This document shows, piece after piece, positions 34,906 to 48,787 of a stretch of 64,000 bases of DNA. A program made the position numbers and the translations under genes. The DNA is from Eremophila alpestris peregrina (lineage: Eukaryota; Chordata; Aves; Passeriformes; Alaudidae). Every line of letters begins with the position of its first letter. Position 1 is the stretch's first letter. The DNA lies in assembly GCA_009792885.1 (NCBI GenBank), contig WMCF01000025.1:5959227-6023226 (forward strand), written 5' to 3'. The notes under the pieces were generated by a model. The model worked only from the letters and a program-made list of their open reading frames with translations. It was not told the DNA's origin and searched no databases.

Positions 34906-36502
34906 TATAAATAATAGTAAGGATGATCACAACACAAAGTAAAAGGCATTGTATGTGCTGCTCTCCAACTCTTAAGCTCATTTGTTCAAACCTATTAAAA
35001 GGATATAGTTTCCTTTTCTTTCTTTTGAAATATGTTTGATAAGTGTGATAATTTAAGAAGGCTGTGCAGGTAGCAAGACATGATTATTAAAGTCAGGGCA
35101 ATAGAAACAAAAGCTATACTAAGTCTTATGAGAAGTAAAAATAGACTTTGTGTGAGTTTTAGGATAGAATGGCTTATGATATTAAGCTTCTCAGGCTAGC
35201 CTTGTTGGGGTGCACTTCCCATCAGAATCTTGTGCTGTGCATACAAGAGGCCTGATAGCAGCCTGATGTTTCATCTTGGCTACTAGATCTGCATCTCTTA
35301 TAGTTCTCCTATGCTGTGAGCACAGTGTCACAGTTTCAGGTACCTACATACCTGTGCTAGTTTAGGAATTAAGCTATTTCACTATTTCTGCACACAGAAG
35401 TACACAGAAGACACAGCATGAAAGACATCCTGAGAGTATCTCTGGTTTTTTATTACTCCTTTTCTATGAAACAGCTCTTTTACACAGATAGCCTCCTAGG
35501 CTATGAAATGGATCTCGTTTTGAATTACTGTTTCTTAATATTTTCTGGAGATTTTTAATCTAATGAATTAAATATGCCACAGAAAATCAAGCAGAGCTTT
35601 CCTCCTTAACCCAGAAGACCATTGTAAGCTTTCAAGAATGCTGGCTGGGCAATACATAAATAATATACTGGGCAGTTGTTTGTCAACAAACTTTATTAGC
35701 AGTCATGAGTTCCCTCATAAGCCATAAGTTGCTCTGTGCTGGAATTTGTTGCTGTTGTATCTTGCTAAGCCATGGGGCAAGGTATTGTGTCTAGGACAAG
35801 TACTGCTTTATGCCCTTGCTGATGTCTGTCATTTGATAAACTTACAGTGTTTAATCAATCTTGGCTTGAAGGACAGGTTCTGGTCAGGTGATGTGTTCAA
35901 TCATACAGGCAGAGAGTTCCCCAGGAAGGAGGAAGAGAATGGCAGGCTCTTATTCTTTCTCTCCTGCCAACAGCTACAGGAAAAATACAGAGAATAAAAC
36001 ACATGAAGGTCTTGAGCCTGTTCTCTGTCACCCTTGCTCCACAGATGTTTAAACAAGTCTTTTACTCCCTAAGCATTTGTGCTAGATACTTCATTTCCTT
36101 TGAAAGCTAGATTTCAGTTATCTTCCATCCTTCCAAAGAGACCAGAGACTTTTTTTCAATATCTTTGTCAAAGCTTGCTGGCTGCCAGTTAGTCTTCAGG
36201 AACCTGGTATAAGCAGAAAAGACAAAAGATCATGTGAGCTCATACACCCCTTCATGTTGGCTGCAAAAGGAAACAGGAAAAAGATTCAAAAACAAGTTAT
36301 GGAAAGATGTATATTCAAATAAGGTGTTAAATATACCTGTAATAGAAAAATATTATTTAAAAACAAGTAAACAACATCAAAAAATGCTGCTCTGGGGAAT
36401 CACTAGGGTCTAGTAACCTGGATATATGTTTTAGAACTTCAGAGCTGTGATGAGACTGGACTCCACAGTTTTTCAGTCAGGAGCTGCGAGCATCCCACTG
36501 CA

Positions 36503-36519
36503 AAGGGGGTGTCCCCCTT
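36503..36519. repeat. short GC hairpin
   Basis: AAGGGGG and CCCCCTT pair perfectly around TGT. It is stable despite the three-base loop and lies just before the larger stem-loop at 36543. Confidence 0.7.
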
Positions 36520-36542
36520 GGGTCACTGCCTGCTCCTGCAGC

Positions 36543-36604
36543 CTGCCAGCAGTGCTGAACAGCAGTGTTGGCAGACTGGTGCTAATCTGCCAGGGCCAAC
36601 ACTG
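36543..36604 (+). other. two competing stem-loops
   Basis: In the first fold CTGCCAGCAGTGCTG (36543-36557) pairs with CAGCAGTGTTGGCAG (36560-36574), with one mismatch and one G-T pair. In the second, the middle segment CAGTGTTGGCAGA (36563-36575) instead pairs with TCTGCC plus AACACTG further right (ending 36604), leaving AGGGCC bulged. The middle segment can thus pair either way but not both, the layout of a structural switch. No transcript is known from the sequence. Chance folding of a GC-rich patch is possible. Confidence 0.45.
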
Positions 36605-37974
36605 AAAAAGTGAATGGACAGTTCTTGTCAACAAGTTAGATAATATCACCATTGAAATTTAGGAAAGGCCACCATGTGCCTTCATGAGCTGTCAAAAATA
36701 TTCACATTGAGAGCTCTGGAGTCTTGAGCAATGACTCCAAGAGTTAATGGTCTGGGCAAAATCCCAGTTTGCTGCCTAAAGACACTTCAGTCTTTTACTC
36801 TGGCTCTGGTGTCCCTTATTTTTTCCTCACTATTTAACCAATTTCTGTTCTGACAGTGCTTAAATAACCAACTATTGAATCATAAATACAGACTGTCATT
36901 TTAACAAGTCTTGTTATCTGCAGCCTAAAGGTAAACCCACTGAAATAACAAAGTAGTATCTTATTTCATTAAAGTTCACACATTGAAAAGGAAAACAACA
37001 AAACCTGACTTCAGGTTGTGTTAGTATGGGTAACTATTATGAAGGTGACGTCTAGGAAGTAGAAGTTGACAGATGAAATGAAAAAAGCTGTCAAAATTTT
37101 AAAGGGTAACTTTTTATTTGAAGAACCTTGTTTTTGATCCCTGATTGAGACAGTCTTAGGAAAACTGTACTATGAGGAATATTAAACTGTCTGCATCCAA
37201 ATATTTAAAGGAATATGAAAATTCAACAAATCACTACTTGCTCTTGAAATATCTATGCATATAGTGCATGGACAAGATTTGAAATAACCTGGAGAACTGG
37301 TTGTTTCCACAGTAGTAGAGAAGAAGTGATCCACATCAGAATAAAAGCAAAACTGAGACTTGCATCAAATTGTTAGACATGATGAAATCAAAATACCACG
37401 CAAATTAAACAAAATATCTTGCTTACTTATACCTCAGAGTTATGCAGATGGTGAATTAGTTGGACTAACATAGACTCACTTATGCAAAATACCACCACGT
37501 AATTCATCTTCAGCGTTGCTTTTGCACCTGTGAGGCATTGTCACACCTTGTCTTCACAGGACATGTGAAAATCACAGTACATTCCTACGGATACCAGTCA
37601 GTATTTCTGAAGGGAGATAAGAGTGGTACAATATAGCAGGGATTTTTATTTCACAAATATAGACTTTATTTTTTTAAAGTCTGGTTGTGATTTTTCTTTT
37701 TTAACTTCTGGTCTACTGACTGCTTTTGTATAAACCAGTAGTCATACATACAGAATTCGGAAATTGGGGACATATGCCTCTCTGTGGATTATACTTGCTT
37801 GCCCTGAATTTGTTTGGTTTTTTCTTAGCACAAAATCTTCAGAAGAAATATAATAATGCAGGTAGGTGAGGCTAACTGTAACAAGCTTGCCTCTTGGATT
37901 GAAAATGCAGAATACCTTTCACAGCTCTCCAAGGCTTATGCTATCAACCAAATCAGTCATGTTCCAAATAAATC

Positions 37975-38178
37975 TTCTTCAGGAAGAATTTCTTCACTGA
38001 GAGGGTGGCCAGCCATTGGAATGTGCTGCCCAGGGAGATGATGCAGCTGCCACCCCTGGAACTGTTCATAAAACCAAGTAGATGAGGCACTCTGTGATAT
38101 GGTCTAGTGAGAGTGGTGATGCTTAATCAAAGGTTGGACTCTAAGACCTTGCTGGCCTTTTCCAACCCTAATGATTCT
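37975..38178 (+). mobile_element. CR1 LINE 3' fragment
   Basis: It begins near AGGAAGAATTTCTTCACTGA, continues AATGTGCTGCCCAGGGAGAT and GCCACCCCTGGAACTGTTCA. It ends TTGGACTCTAAGACCTTGCT and CTTTTCCAACCCTAATGATTC. The 'aaaggttggactc...cttttccaa' ending groups it with the 48.8 kb copy, distinct from the 'gatctttaaggtcccttccaa' type at 10.5 and 22.4 kb. Confidence 0.9.
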
Positions 38179-41100
38179 TTTTTTTCCTATGTAGCAAAAA
38201 GCTACATAGCCTAGTATATTTTGTATTTTTGAGACCCCACTTAAAACAACTTGAAAGTTTCTCCACAGCTCCTGGTGCTCAGTGGCCTGAACATGCCAGT
38301 GTGCTGCAGTGAGGGGAAATGGTGACTCCTCCATCCCTTGCCACTGACCTTGTTTTCCCTATCCCAAATTGACCTTCCCTCCTCAGGCCAAGAAAAGTTC
38401 TCTGGTTCAGGGCTCCTGGGGGTGTTTTCCTGTGAACTTTTTGGGTGATGGGGTTTTTTTCTTTCTTTCTTTCTTCTCTTCCAGTAGAGATGATGCCCCA
38501 TAATTTCTGCAGTTTAACATTTGAAGGCAGAGACACAGTTCTGAGTATCCAGATGGAAGGGAGGTGCTGCCTTTGGACACCTGAATGTCATTGTGTTGAT
38601 GCAGAAGCACATCTTCCTTAAGCCTTATGATGTGACTTCAACAGTTCTTGACTGTAGGACACACAGCCTGACAAACAAATCTTTCCACAAATACCCTTCT
38701 GAATACTTATGGGCTTTGTGCTCGAGTTCTGTTTGTCTTTCCTTCCAGTAAGCACTCAAGCTAGCAGGATTACTTGGAAGTTTTAATTTTAAAGCAGTGA
38801 TTGTAAAGAGTTCACAGAAAGCAAAACCTGAGCTCAGCATTTATAGTTTAAAAAAAAAAAAAAAAGATTAATCAACTTGTGCTTGGTTGTATTTTCAAAA
38901 TACTTGGTATTTAAGTATGGTTCCTGAAATAATGGCTGGACAATTATTATTCATTATTTTAGTTTAAAAATTCCTTAACATGTAAAAATCTAAAAAGAAG
39001 AAATTGACAAGAAGATATCGTAATTAAATTATCCATATGATTATGAAATCTGCAGTTTAATAAGCGCATATCTTGACATATCAATGTCATTTTCCTCATG
39101 TGAGAAAAGCTACCTCTGCATAAGCTAAATACCTGTTCTCAAACAGTAGTAGCAGTTTAATAAAGTTCTAATTATCATTCCAAGACATCAGTGCAACAAA
39201 AGCCACGAGAGAGCAACACTTTTGCATAGCTTGTGCAGGGAGCTGGGGTTTGGATGATTCCCTGCTCAATGTCCATTTCAAAAACTACAGAGCAGTGCAT
39301 GTTTCTTTGGGATGCGATTGAACTCCTCCTCCAATAGCAATGCACCTAAAAAGAGTATTTTTTTAGACTGCCCACCTACACTTCAGAACCATTTACAGTT
39401 CCAGTAGTAACCACTGAAACTACTGACAAAAGTGTATAACTGGAGAAATATTCAATAATTATTTAATTTTCGTGTGGAAAATTAGTAAAATGAGTTCAAA
39501 TGAACAGTGTATTCTGTTCACATTCCCAGCATGGGAACAGACTTGGCACAAAAATGAATTCATAATTAAAGGTGGGTTTGCCCTTTAGATTGGTCCAAAT
39601 TTCAGCTAATTTTCTGCCTTAAACATTGCTTTAGACCTCTTACTTTTTTCTCTTTTTTTAAGTGTTCAGATTCCAAATCACTGTGTTTGCTGAAAGGATG
39701 TATTCTTTTCAAAGATTTCAGAAGTTAGTCTTATTTTCTATCTACACATAATTTGGTTGAATTATTTTGAATTGAAGCTGTCAGAAAATAGCCTCAGATC
39801 TCAAACGAATTTTTGAATTTCCGAGTATCTTACAGATTTTCATATTTTTTTCCTTTTCCTGCAAAACTGTAGATGAGGATCCTGGCTCCAGAACTAATCT
39901 AACTAAGCTTTCTCTTAATGAACATAATTCAGTTGGCTTTTTGGATTAGATTTGATTTTGCCTAATCTAGTCATAAGGCCTTTTTAAAAAATAGCAGTTA
40001 AAACTATAGGCCTTCCCATGTTAAGAAGCAATTTTTTCTGAGTTCTTTGCATTTAAAAAAAGAAAAAAAGAAGTGTAGATTAATTGAACCTTATCTCTAG
40101 AATACATTGGGGGAGGGGGGAAACAGTGATGGCTTTTTTTGTTCTTGGAAAGAAGAGGCTGGGATTTTTTGTCAGAATCTCTACCATCTTGGTCAATGTG
40201 ATGGGGAGGTGGTGGTGTAACAAATGTTGAGCTTTGTGAAATTGTATCAATTTACAATTCCGAGTAACTGAATGATTTACATGCGGCAAAAGAAGTAATT
40301 GCTAACTGTAAGAAGTAAAATGGGGTGAGGGAGGGTTGGGGGAAATCAGTGGAAAACAAAGACTCTTTGTGGGATCTAAAAGAGCCAAACACAGTTTTTT
40401 TAAACCAGTTGGGCAGGTTAAATGTAGAGATGTCTGGTCTTTCAACAAGAAATCCCCTGGAATTATCAATTACTCTTCAAGCTAGACAGTGATTCATTGT
40501 CCATTGAATAAACAAAGTAAAAAAGCAGTTGTGAACATCATGATAAAAACACCTTTGAGAAAAGTCCAGAGCCCTGAGGGCTGAGATCTGAGTGACAAAT
40601 TGTGATCCATCTCCAGCCTTAGTTTTACAGTAGCTCCCAGTTTTTTCCCAAAAGGGTGCAGGAGTTCTCTTCACTAAGCACCATGTTTTAGCATCTACCT
40701 GACTGGCGCTGAATCAGTGTGTCTTGGGGGAAAAAACTGACCAGGGAGAATACCTTTTCAATTCAATTGTAGGCTTTACAATTACTCCAGCTCTTTGTTC
40801 ACTAACGAGGTTCCTGATGTTGACTCAGTGAAAACAACTTGTATTGTATATTAGCACAATGGTGCTGAGTGGAAAAAAAAACATCTCCAAATGAAATTTC
40901 CCTCTTAAAAGCAGCCTACTCTTATCTGAACTTAGCTGTTTCCTATTAGTTGATTAGTACTTAAATCTGGTGATAAAAATGAGATTGAAAGAATGAGCTG
41001 TGCCTTAGTAGGCTTGGTACAACTCCTGTTAGTTGTTCTAACTCTGGATGAACACAGAGTACAGTAACAAATCTCCTTAAAACTTGTGCCACCTCTCAGG

Positions 41101-41360
41101 TAGAGACCACTTCTTGGCAAAAGGAGAACGTTTTTACTCAAGGTCTGGATTTATTAAGGGCACTTAATAGATTACGAACATAAAGGTTATTTGTAGTCCA
41201 AATTACACTCTCTCTGTAATCTATACTGATGTATAGATTACTGATGTGTAGAAGAAATGAAAACATCTGTCAAATCAGCTACTATATTGGGAAAATAGAA
41301 ATAGTACATATATTTCCTTGCAAACTTTTCAAAGACTTCTGCTTATTACATCAATAGAGT

Positions 41361-41425
41361 AAAAAAAAAAAAAAACACCAAAAAGAAAAAACACCAAATT
41401 AAAAAACTCCAAAAACCAAAAAACC
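41361..41425. repeat. A-rich (AAAAACC-like) tract
   Basis: A run of 15 A is followed by CACCAAAAAG, CACCAAATT, CTCCAAAAACC and AAAAAACC units. It is the complement-type counterpart of the T/G tracts and the only long one with A/C on the plus strand. Confidence 0.85.
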
Positions 41426-42435
41426 CTCTGACCTGATGCCACCATAGCATGTTAATTCACCCCTACCTTGAGATGAAATAGTCTTCTAGTACACAGAGCT
41501 CCTGGCAGTGTCAAAAAGAATTATGTTGGTAAAAGAAGGGAAAAGAAGTATTGAGGAAATATTCCAAAGTTGCGTTGGGAAGCATAACTATTATTTCTTA
41601 ATTCCTGATTCATCAGTCACCTTGAGACAAAGAGCTCAGAAACATGCATTCAGCCTGTATATTTACTTTAACTTTTATAACAAATCCAGCCCTGAAGACA
41701 AAGTTGGAGGAGAAGTTTGATCAACTACTACATGAGATTTTTCTCAAAGCATGTGATTGGGTTAATTGAACACTACTTTAATAAATCCTGCCAATGAATA
41801 ACAGAATAATGGCAATAAAAACTCGGTATGAAAAGCTGCTTCAACCTCCAGACATGAGTCTTTTGATGAAATAAATTCCTTCTCTACCCTCTCCTAATTG
41901 TATAGTGCCATTAAAGATTTATCTCTTGTTGTGACTAGGTTTCGAATTATAAACAGAAGGCTGGAAGATACTATATAAAGACTGAATCGACTGCTTCAGT
42001 GTCTTGTTCAGGCACTGCTTACCAGCTGATTTACCTATGGCTGGTGCCAAATTATGTAAGAGTGCGTTGAAGAGACAAGAATGTTTTTTCTTAGCACTCG
42101 TGACTGGTTACAAATACGCCCAAAAAAGTTTTCTAAGACCCAGAGCTGCATTAGTTTCTCTTTGGCATTTCTTCTTTGCAGCTGAGGTGAAGAGCTTTCA
42201 TTTTAAAGGGTGAAATAACAATAGTAAACTGAGGGGATGCAACTTTTTTGTTTGATGGAGGCAGAAGACACTTAATGCTTTTAGTAGTTTTCTCCTTGCT
42301 TGCAGAGTAACTAAGAGAAGCCCATGCAATACTGATCTTTTTAAAAATCATCACCCTCAGTAGGTGAAATTTTCTTCATGCTTAAAGAAAAAAAAAGAAA
42401 TATTTTGTATGTGCGTACAGGAGGGGAATTCCACT

Positions 42436-42454
42436 CCCACCCCCCCCAAACCCC
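42436..42454 (-). other. G-quadruplex-capable tract on the minus strand
   Basis: On the plus strand CCC, A, C8, AAA, CCCC; on the minus strand this gives GGGG, TTT, G8, T, GGG. The eight-base run can supply two of the four G-runs, so the standard three-tetrad pattern with loops of one to three bases is met. Further CCC and CCCC runs follow at 42472 and 42492. Confidence 0.6.
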
Positions 42455-45400
42455 AAAATCTGAAACAAAATCCCAAACTAAAACCACTGCACCCCAAAAA
42501 AATCTTTCTGAATTTTTTTCCTACTGGCTTGAAAACCTGAGTTCTCCTCCACTGGCAGCATTGGTAACTCTAATAATTAAAGGAGTACAAAAAAGTTACT
42601 ATTTTCAGATGCTGATGCTAGGGAAAACCACAGAACACTCAATCAGATGTCTCCAGATGCAAGTCGTTTGGATCAATACTTGAAAGCTTACAAACCTCCC
42701 AGGGGTTTAAATGCCAGACTCAGTTAAACCCTAATTTAAGATCATTTACCTTCATTGGAAGCTGCTGGCTTAGAAAATCCTAACCAGAGGTAGGAATTGC
42801 AGAAGTAGTTAAGTATGGATGCTGTACTCAGTTAGAATTGGTTCAGTCTAAACCATCTCTGCCCAATACATGAGAGAAGCATAACTGGAGTCCCAAGATT
42901 GATTATGAAAAGGGCAGAACAGCAGTATGTTTGGGTTTTTTCTTTCTGTCTTTGTACTGTTTGAAGTCCATACACTCCTTCCACAGTTCTATTTCAATTT
43001 CAGGAAATAAGATATTTACTCCCGGTACCACACTCCTTAAATTGCAACTTTTTCCATTCTTCTGCCACTTCTGTTTGGGAAATGAACTAATTGCCTGTCC
43101 TAAGAGAAACAGCTAAGAATTCATGTTGCCTGATCCCATTTTTGCTGGTATTTCTTGTGGCCTGGGGTGATTAACCTATTTTTGCTGGGTCACTCTCCAC
43201 TTTAGTAAAATGGGCATAGTTCTCAATACCTGTATTATTCTGTAAGGATGTTCCAAAAATTGGGTAAAAGGTTAATTGAGGTGACCTCTAAAGCACATTT
43301 AAAGATTTACCAGTTGAGGAGTGCTATATTCAGACTAACATTTTGAAGACTACCTGTGCTTACTAAGGTAATGAGCCAGTGAGTTGAAGATTAAAAGATA
43401 GGAACAGAGGTCCCATTGATATGTGTTTGTCTATAAATGAGTAGGAAGCAATAGAACAACTAAAGAAAACAGACAAAACTGGATTTATCATTCCCTAGTG
43501 TTTCAGTAGATATCAACATCTACTTACAGCTTCTATTAGGGTAACTTTTCAGCAAAAATTGTAACATTTTCAAACTTTGTAGGAAGAATTAAGTTGCCAT
43601 GAGATGAGATGGATCTTTGCCTCTAAAACTGGATTTCTGTGTGGGTGAATAGTAGTTCCCTTCTTGCTGCTTTACCAGGAAATAATTGCTTGCATTTCTG
43701 GCAGTTTTAAACAGCTTCTGTTTGTGACCCAAGTTTCCATCCAAAACTTTGAGTGCTATTATTCCAATACAGAACTGTGATTTAACTTCTTTTCCCAGAG
43801 TCTTCTAAAGTTTTTTTTCTCTCTCTCTTTTCTGTCACCACTTAAACACCAATAGCTGGTTAGAAACAGTCACTCTTCCAGCTGAACAGATGTGACCATC
43901 ACATGAAAGCTCTGAGGAATGTTCCATGGCAGCATCTGCTGCTTCACTTTAAAGTTTATTTTTGACATGAAATAGTTGTGAGAGTTCATTTGTAGCTGAA
44001 TGCTGTCTTCTCAAAGCAATGCAATTAGGCCTGACCCTTCAGCAAAAAGAGAAAAAGGTATGATGACCTGCAGTTTTAAGGTAGAGCTGCTGCAGGCAAG
44101 CCAGTGACTTTTCTTTGTTATTCATCACATTTGTGCAGATCTATGTATCTTATATGCTAAAATTTCCTTTGAAGTCAGGTTGTGTCATGAGAACTGCACC
44201 TTCAGAACCAAACCTTATCAAAAGCATTTGCAAACTGTTTTTGGGGGTTTTGAAAGTGTTTATTATTCTAGTCTAGAGTCTCCTTATTGAAGAAAAATTT
44301 TTTGTTTTGATACAAAATTAACTCCTTAATTTTCGTGTGACATCATAGTGCCATTGGAATAATTGGTGTTATTTCTGTGCATAAGACTGATGTCACAATG
44401 GTAGGTATGATGGCATGAGTTCCAAGCTTCTGGGAGGCAGAAGGAGGCAATAGCAAAGGCTTTGCAGTAGTTTAAAGCCCCTGGGGAGTCAGCTCCTGGC
44501 TGGAGCACTGGGGTAATGAACCACTGGGGCTGCCAGGGTAGCACACAGATGCTCCCTGCCATAATCACTAAGGACTGTGAGAAAGTGAGGGTCACTTTAC
44601 TGCCCAGAGCCAAGTGGCAGCTCACATCACTCAAAGGGGAATCCCAGATTCTGGCTTACAGCAGTTTTCCACTCATTTGGTGCCAGGACTGGTGGAGTAG
44701 GAGAGAATCTCCAGCCCATTATTTCCAGCCACGCAAAAGGACTGGCAGGAAACATATTGAAGCAGATGTTTTGTGTCTGAACAGAATTTCAGTGAGTCAT
44801 CTGCATGCCCTTAGGCATTCAATGCACCAGACAGCTTTCTAACGGCTGTGGCATCTTGCTCACAATCTGATATTATGCACACATTCCACATAATAAAACC
44901 CCCCACCTTCAGCTGGGGAAGGTCCATGATACTTTGCTAACCCTGGTAAATTTGCAGTGCAGTTGAGGACCTGGCACAGGAATGCAATGCCCAATACAAC
45001 CTTACTCTGATTTGTTGTTAAGAGCCTAAACCTGACCCTGGCCCATAAGTGGCATTGCTGTAGCAATCTTTTGGGACACGAACATTTGTCATCTTCAGAC
45101 AGCCCATGCAGACAAAAGGGTTTTTGTGAGTTGGCTGGCAGCCTGTGAGGTACGTACTTGGCTGTATGTTTCCTTAATTTTCCCCTTCTTTGTCCCAACA
45201 TGCCTCTTGGGGACTGACTCAAAGTGAATTAAAAGAAAAGAAAGATGTTTCAGCTTTTAACAGCAGCAAGCTCTTTTCCCTATATGGGTGCAAAAACGAA
45301 TGTTTTATGTCAGGTAAGTCATAATCTTGTTACATGTGACAATATGACTTAGTAGCTACTAAGGACAAGACGGAAGTTTCTCTTTTCTATCTGTCCTTTT

Positions 45401-48400
45401 GATATTCACTTACATGCTCCTTCTCCCCCTAGCAAAAGAAATAAAGCCCCATGTGCTGTAGTCCTCAATTAACACAACCTCATTGATCAATTTCATTGTT
45501 GGATTGAAGCAGCAGAGGAGGACACGCATCCAGGAAATGATTGACTTACTGCAAGGTCAAGGAAAATACTTGTGCACAACCATGGACAGCCCTGTCTACT
45601 TGGTCCCACACTTATGGCCTGCCACTAAGCCTGGATGTGAAGCAATGGTTTCTGTATCAGCAATAACAAAACAAAGCCTCATCTTCTTTCTTGGAGGATT
45701 GCAAAGTTTGCACATATGCTATGTATTTCATGTGCTTGATTACTTGATGTCATGAATTGGCATGAAAACATCCCTGGGAATAAAACCTAGGTAAATCAAC
45801 ACATGTTGCAGAACCACAAAGAAATGATTTAACAGTGACAAATGGTGTGGGAAAGAGAGAAATTTATGGCAATATGATGTCTAAACTGAATCTTACACTG
45901 TTGCAGAGCTGACCTTGCATTAGTATAATTTGGAGTTTCTTATTAGCCTGTTTTTTTTCTGTTTCACACAAACAATTCAATCATTTCCTTTTAAAAGACA
46001 AACTAATGTTTTTTCCACTCAGTCTCTCCATTTATTCTGTAAAAATAGTTCACATCAAATGTCATTTTTACTTATGATTATCATACCAGATTGTCTAAAG
46101 ACACTGTTAAATATGCTATGCTGGAGGGGGAGGGATAACTTTAGAGACTGCTTTGCAAGTGCTGCTGTTTGATTTTGCTCCTTATGTGGTCTCAAACAAT
46201 GTATATTGCCTTTTTGACTAAGGTGCATCCTTTTTATCAGTGTTCTCTATGTACCACATATAGTTGGTTCAGCAGCCCCAAAACTAGGAGTTATTTCAGG
46301 TGAATCTAACAGCAGGAGTGTTTATTCTCCTGAGGAAAAAAGGCCTTTTAGCTTTATCCTTTGATTAATTTCAGGCTAATTTTAGTAGATCTTAAGCTTT
46401 GAATACACTCTTCTTTGAACTGTGTGGAAATACTGCACTGACTTATGGTTGCTGAATTTCTGACATTTGATTATGTAGATTCTCTAATGTCCTGCAGAGA
46501 ATTCAAATTGAATCCTAAATTGATGAAGTGATCTCACTTTCACCTATGGTGGTATCAGACCTTTTCTCTTTGAAGTCTCAACCTACTGCAGCCTGTTCTG
46601 AATGGCTTTGACTTGCAAATTCTGTTCCTATATTGGAAACTGAAATCTTGCCATGCAAGAGGATGGCTTGTCCTGTTATGCATACTTTAACTTGACTTGT
46701 TATCATGGAGAAACTGTAAAGCACAAAATCAATGTTAAGAACCTGGCTTCCTGAGATCCAGTTTATTGCTGTTTGGTGAAACCAAAGAAAAATCACATCA
46801 TACTGATTTTGCAAAGTTTAATTCAACATAACATCTGAGGTTACCTGTATGAATGCCTCATGCCAGTGTCCTGTACCAACAGTAATGGGAAATGCACTAA
46901 TGTGACTCTTTCAATAACAACATTGATGGAAAATGAAGCCTTCATTGTTAAGGAATTGATTTGCTAAGGAAGTGGGAACAACAATTCTTTCTTGCCTCTT
47001 GCTTGTGAGTTATTCTCTGGCTATGAGAAAGAGCATGTGTTCATGTTGTAATTAGTAAACAGGCAGTGTAACTTCTTCTGTGCAGTGCATTCCTTCAGCT
47101 TTATTCTTTAGTATGGAACTAAAGGAAGTACCAAAGCTCCTACAGAGTGCAGTAAGAAAATGTAACAGAGACAGAGATGAACCTGAATGCACTGGAATGT
47201 GGCATTCTACATTGTAGCTGATCAAGAGCTTCATTATATCCTACGCCAGAATTTTAGATACCTTAGCATACCGTAGATGTATTTGAATTGAAACCTTTTG
47301 CATTGACAGCAATCCGTATCAAATTTTTATTCAGACTCTGAAGATAATCAGGAAACTTGCATTTGCAGGTTTTCTGCTAGGACTTACTTTCTTTTCATTC
47401 AAGACATAAATTGCATTTACTCTGAATAGAAGCCTGCTCAGTGAAGTTCTTGAGGACACTGTGGTTATTCATTGAGTAGGGTGATACTTTGAATGTGTAA
47501 CCCCATCTTTTTCATATCAAATGTGGGTAAAGAGAGTTTGGCATCTAGCCCACTAACATCCTTAATCATTGAGCTCCTGCTAAAGAAAACTACAGCTGAT
47601 GGAAACAGGGTCTTTGTTTTGAAAAGAGAACAAAGTGGCCACACAACCACACATGCAAAGAAATACTGGAGTAGTTCAGCAGCTAAAGGATTTTTTTGAA
47701 GCCTGAGGTATCAACAAAAGGGATATGAATGAGGAGAAACTTCCTAAGGCATCTGTAAACTCCTTCGTGCTTAACAGTATATATAAAGTTCACACAAATA
47801 ATATAGCATGTAAGTACCTCTATCATTTAGGGGACATTCCTCAAAGAAAACTCTTTCAGTGAGTGACATGAAAATATCAATAGGGTGAGTAGTGTGCTTT
47901 CAGAATGCTAAGAGAACAATAGAAATATTGCCAAGTTTCAGGAAAATCTGGATGATATAAAGATATTAGTAAATTATACCCTGTGTTTGAGTTAAAATGG
48001 TTTTGTTCACACAATGTTTTGTGGAAAACAACTAATACAAGATATACCATGCTGATATTATCTGTTACATAAATTATATTACCCATGGAATCTATTAACG
48101 GCATTGCAGTGAAGAGTGATATTATCCACAACATTTATTCTTGAACTGTTAGGAAACTAGCTGCTGGTGAAAAATGTTGACTGGGAAAATTTTGTACCGG
48201 TTTTGATATAAGAAAATGAAGTAACATCTTGACTATAGAATGAACTATATAAAATAAACTTGCCATGAAAGGCTGACAAAACCAGTGCCAGACAGAATGT
48301 AAAAAAAACCCAAATTTAGTTATTTGGGAGTGAACAAGTTGACTGGATTTGAGTAGATTTGAGCTTACAATCAAGGTTTTCTATCTTACTGTGCTGCCTT

Positions 48401-48787
48401 AAGCAATAAGCTGGTTAATGGTACGGTGGAATATGTCCCTCTGAGAAGTTTTTTTCTCCAAAGTTGGAAAAGATTAAGTTCCTAACTAATGTAGAACATG
48501 AACACCTTTGATACATGAATAAGAATAATATAGAAAATTTAATCTCTAACACTACATGTAGCATATACATGTTGCTCAAACTGAGAATCCCAGATACATA
48601 AGACAGATGTCTATCTCCCATATAATGTCTTATGACAGCAGGCTGGAAATTAATCTACTTCCATTGTGTGAATAACAATAACATCCATGTATACATTTAA
48701 TACATTAAACTTTGTAAAGATTGGCTTGAGAGTACTGGAAAATTTTGGGGGTTGAACCCATTGCATCTGGATTGTTAGGGAATATTA

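Larger units (their letters stand above)
34906..37974. other. non-coding stretch with a stem-loop cluster
   Basis: No gene was recognised. The AT-rich background is interrupted around 36480-36610 by a more GC-rich patch able to form several stem-loops, listed separately. Confidence 0.6.
38179..48787. other. 10.6 kb non-coding stretch
   Basis: No CR1, LTR or coding gene was recognised. Simple-sequence items are an A-run at 38850-38864, an A-rich tract at 41361-41425 and a C-rich tract at 42434-42454. The 44400-45240 part is richer in GC and holds open frames of 102-120 codons overlapping on opposite strands. None reads like a known family and none has a convincing exon border, so I do not call them genes. 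A 90-codon frame at 45483-45755 is likewise unrecognised. Confidence 0.6.

Noticed and set aside
44326..45222. Open frames of 102, 108 and 120 codons in a GC-richer patch
   Set aside because: They are mutually antisense or neighbouring frames without a recognised domain; higher GC alone lowers stop density.
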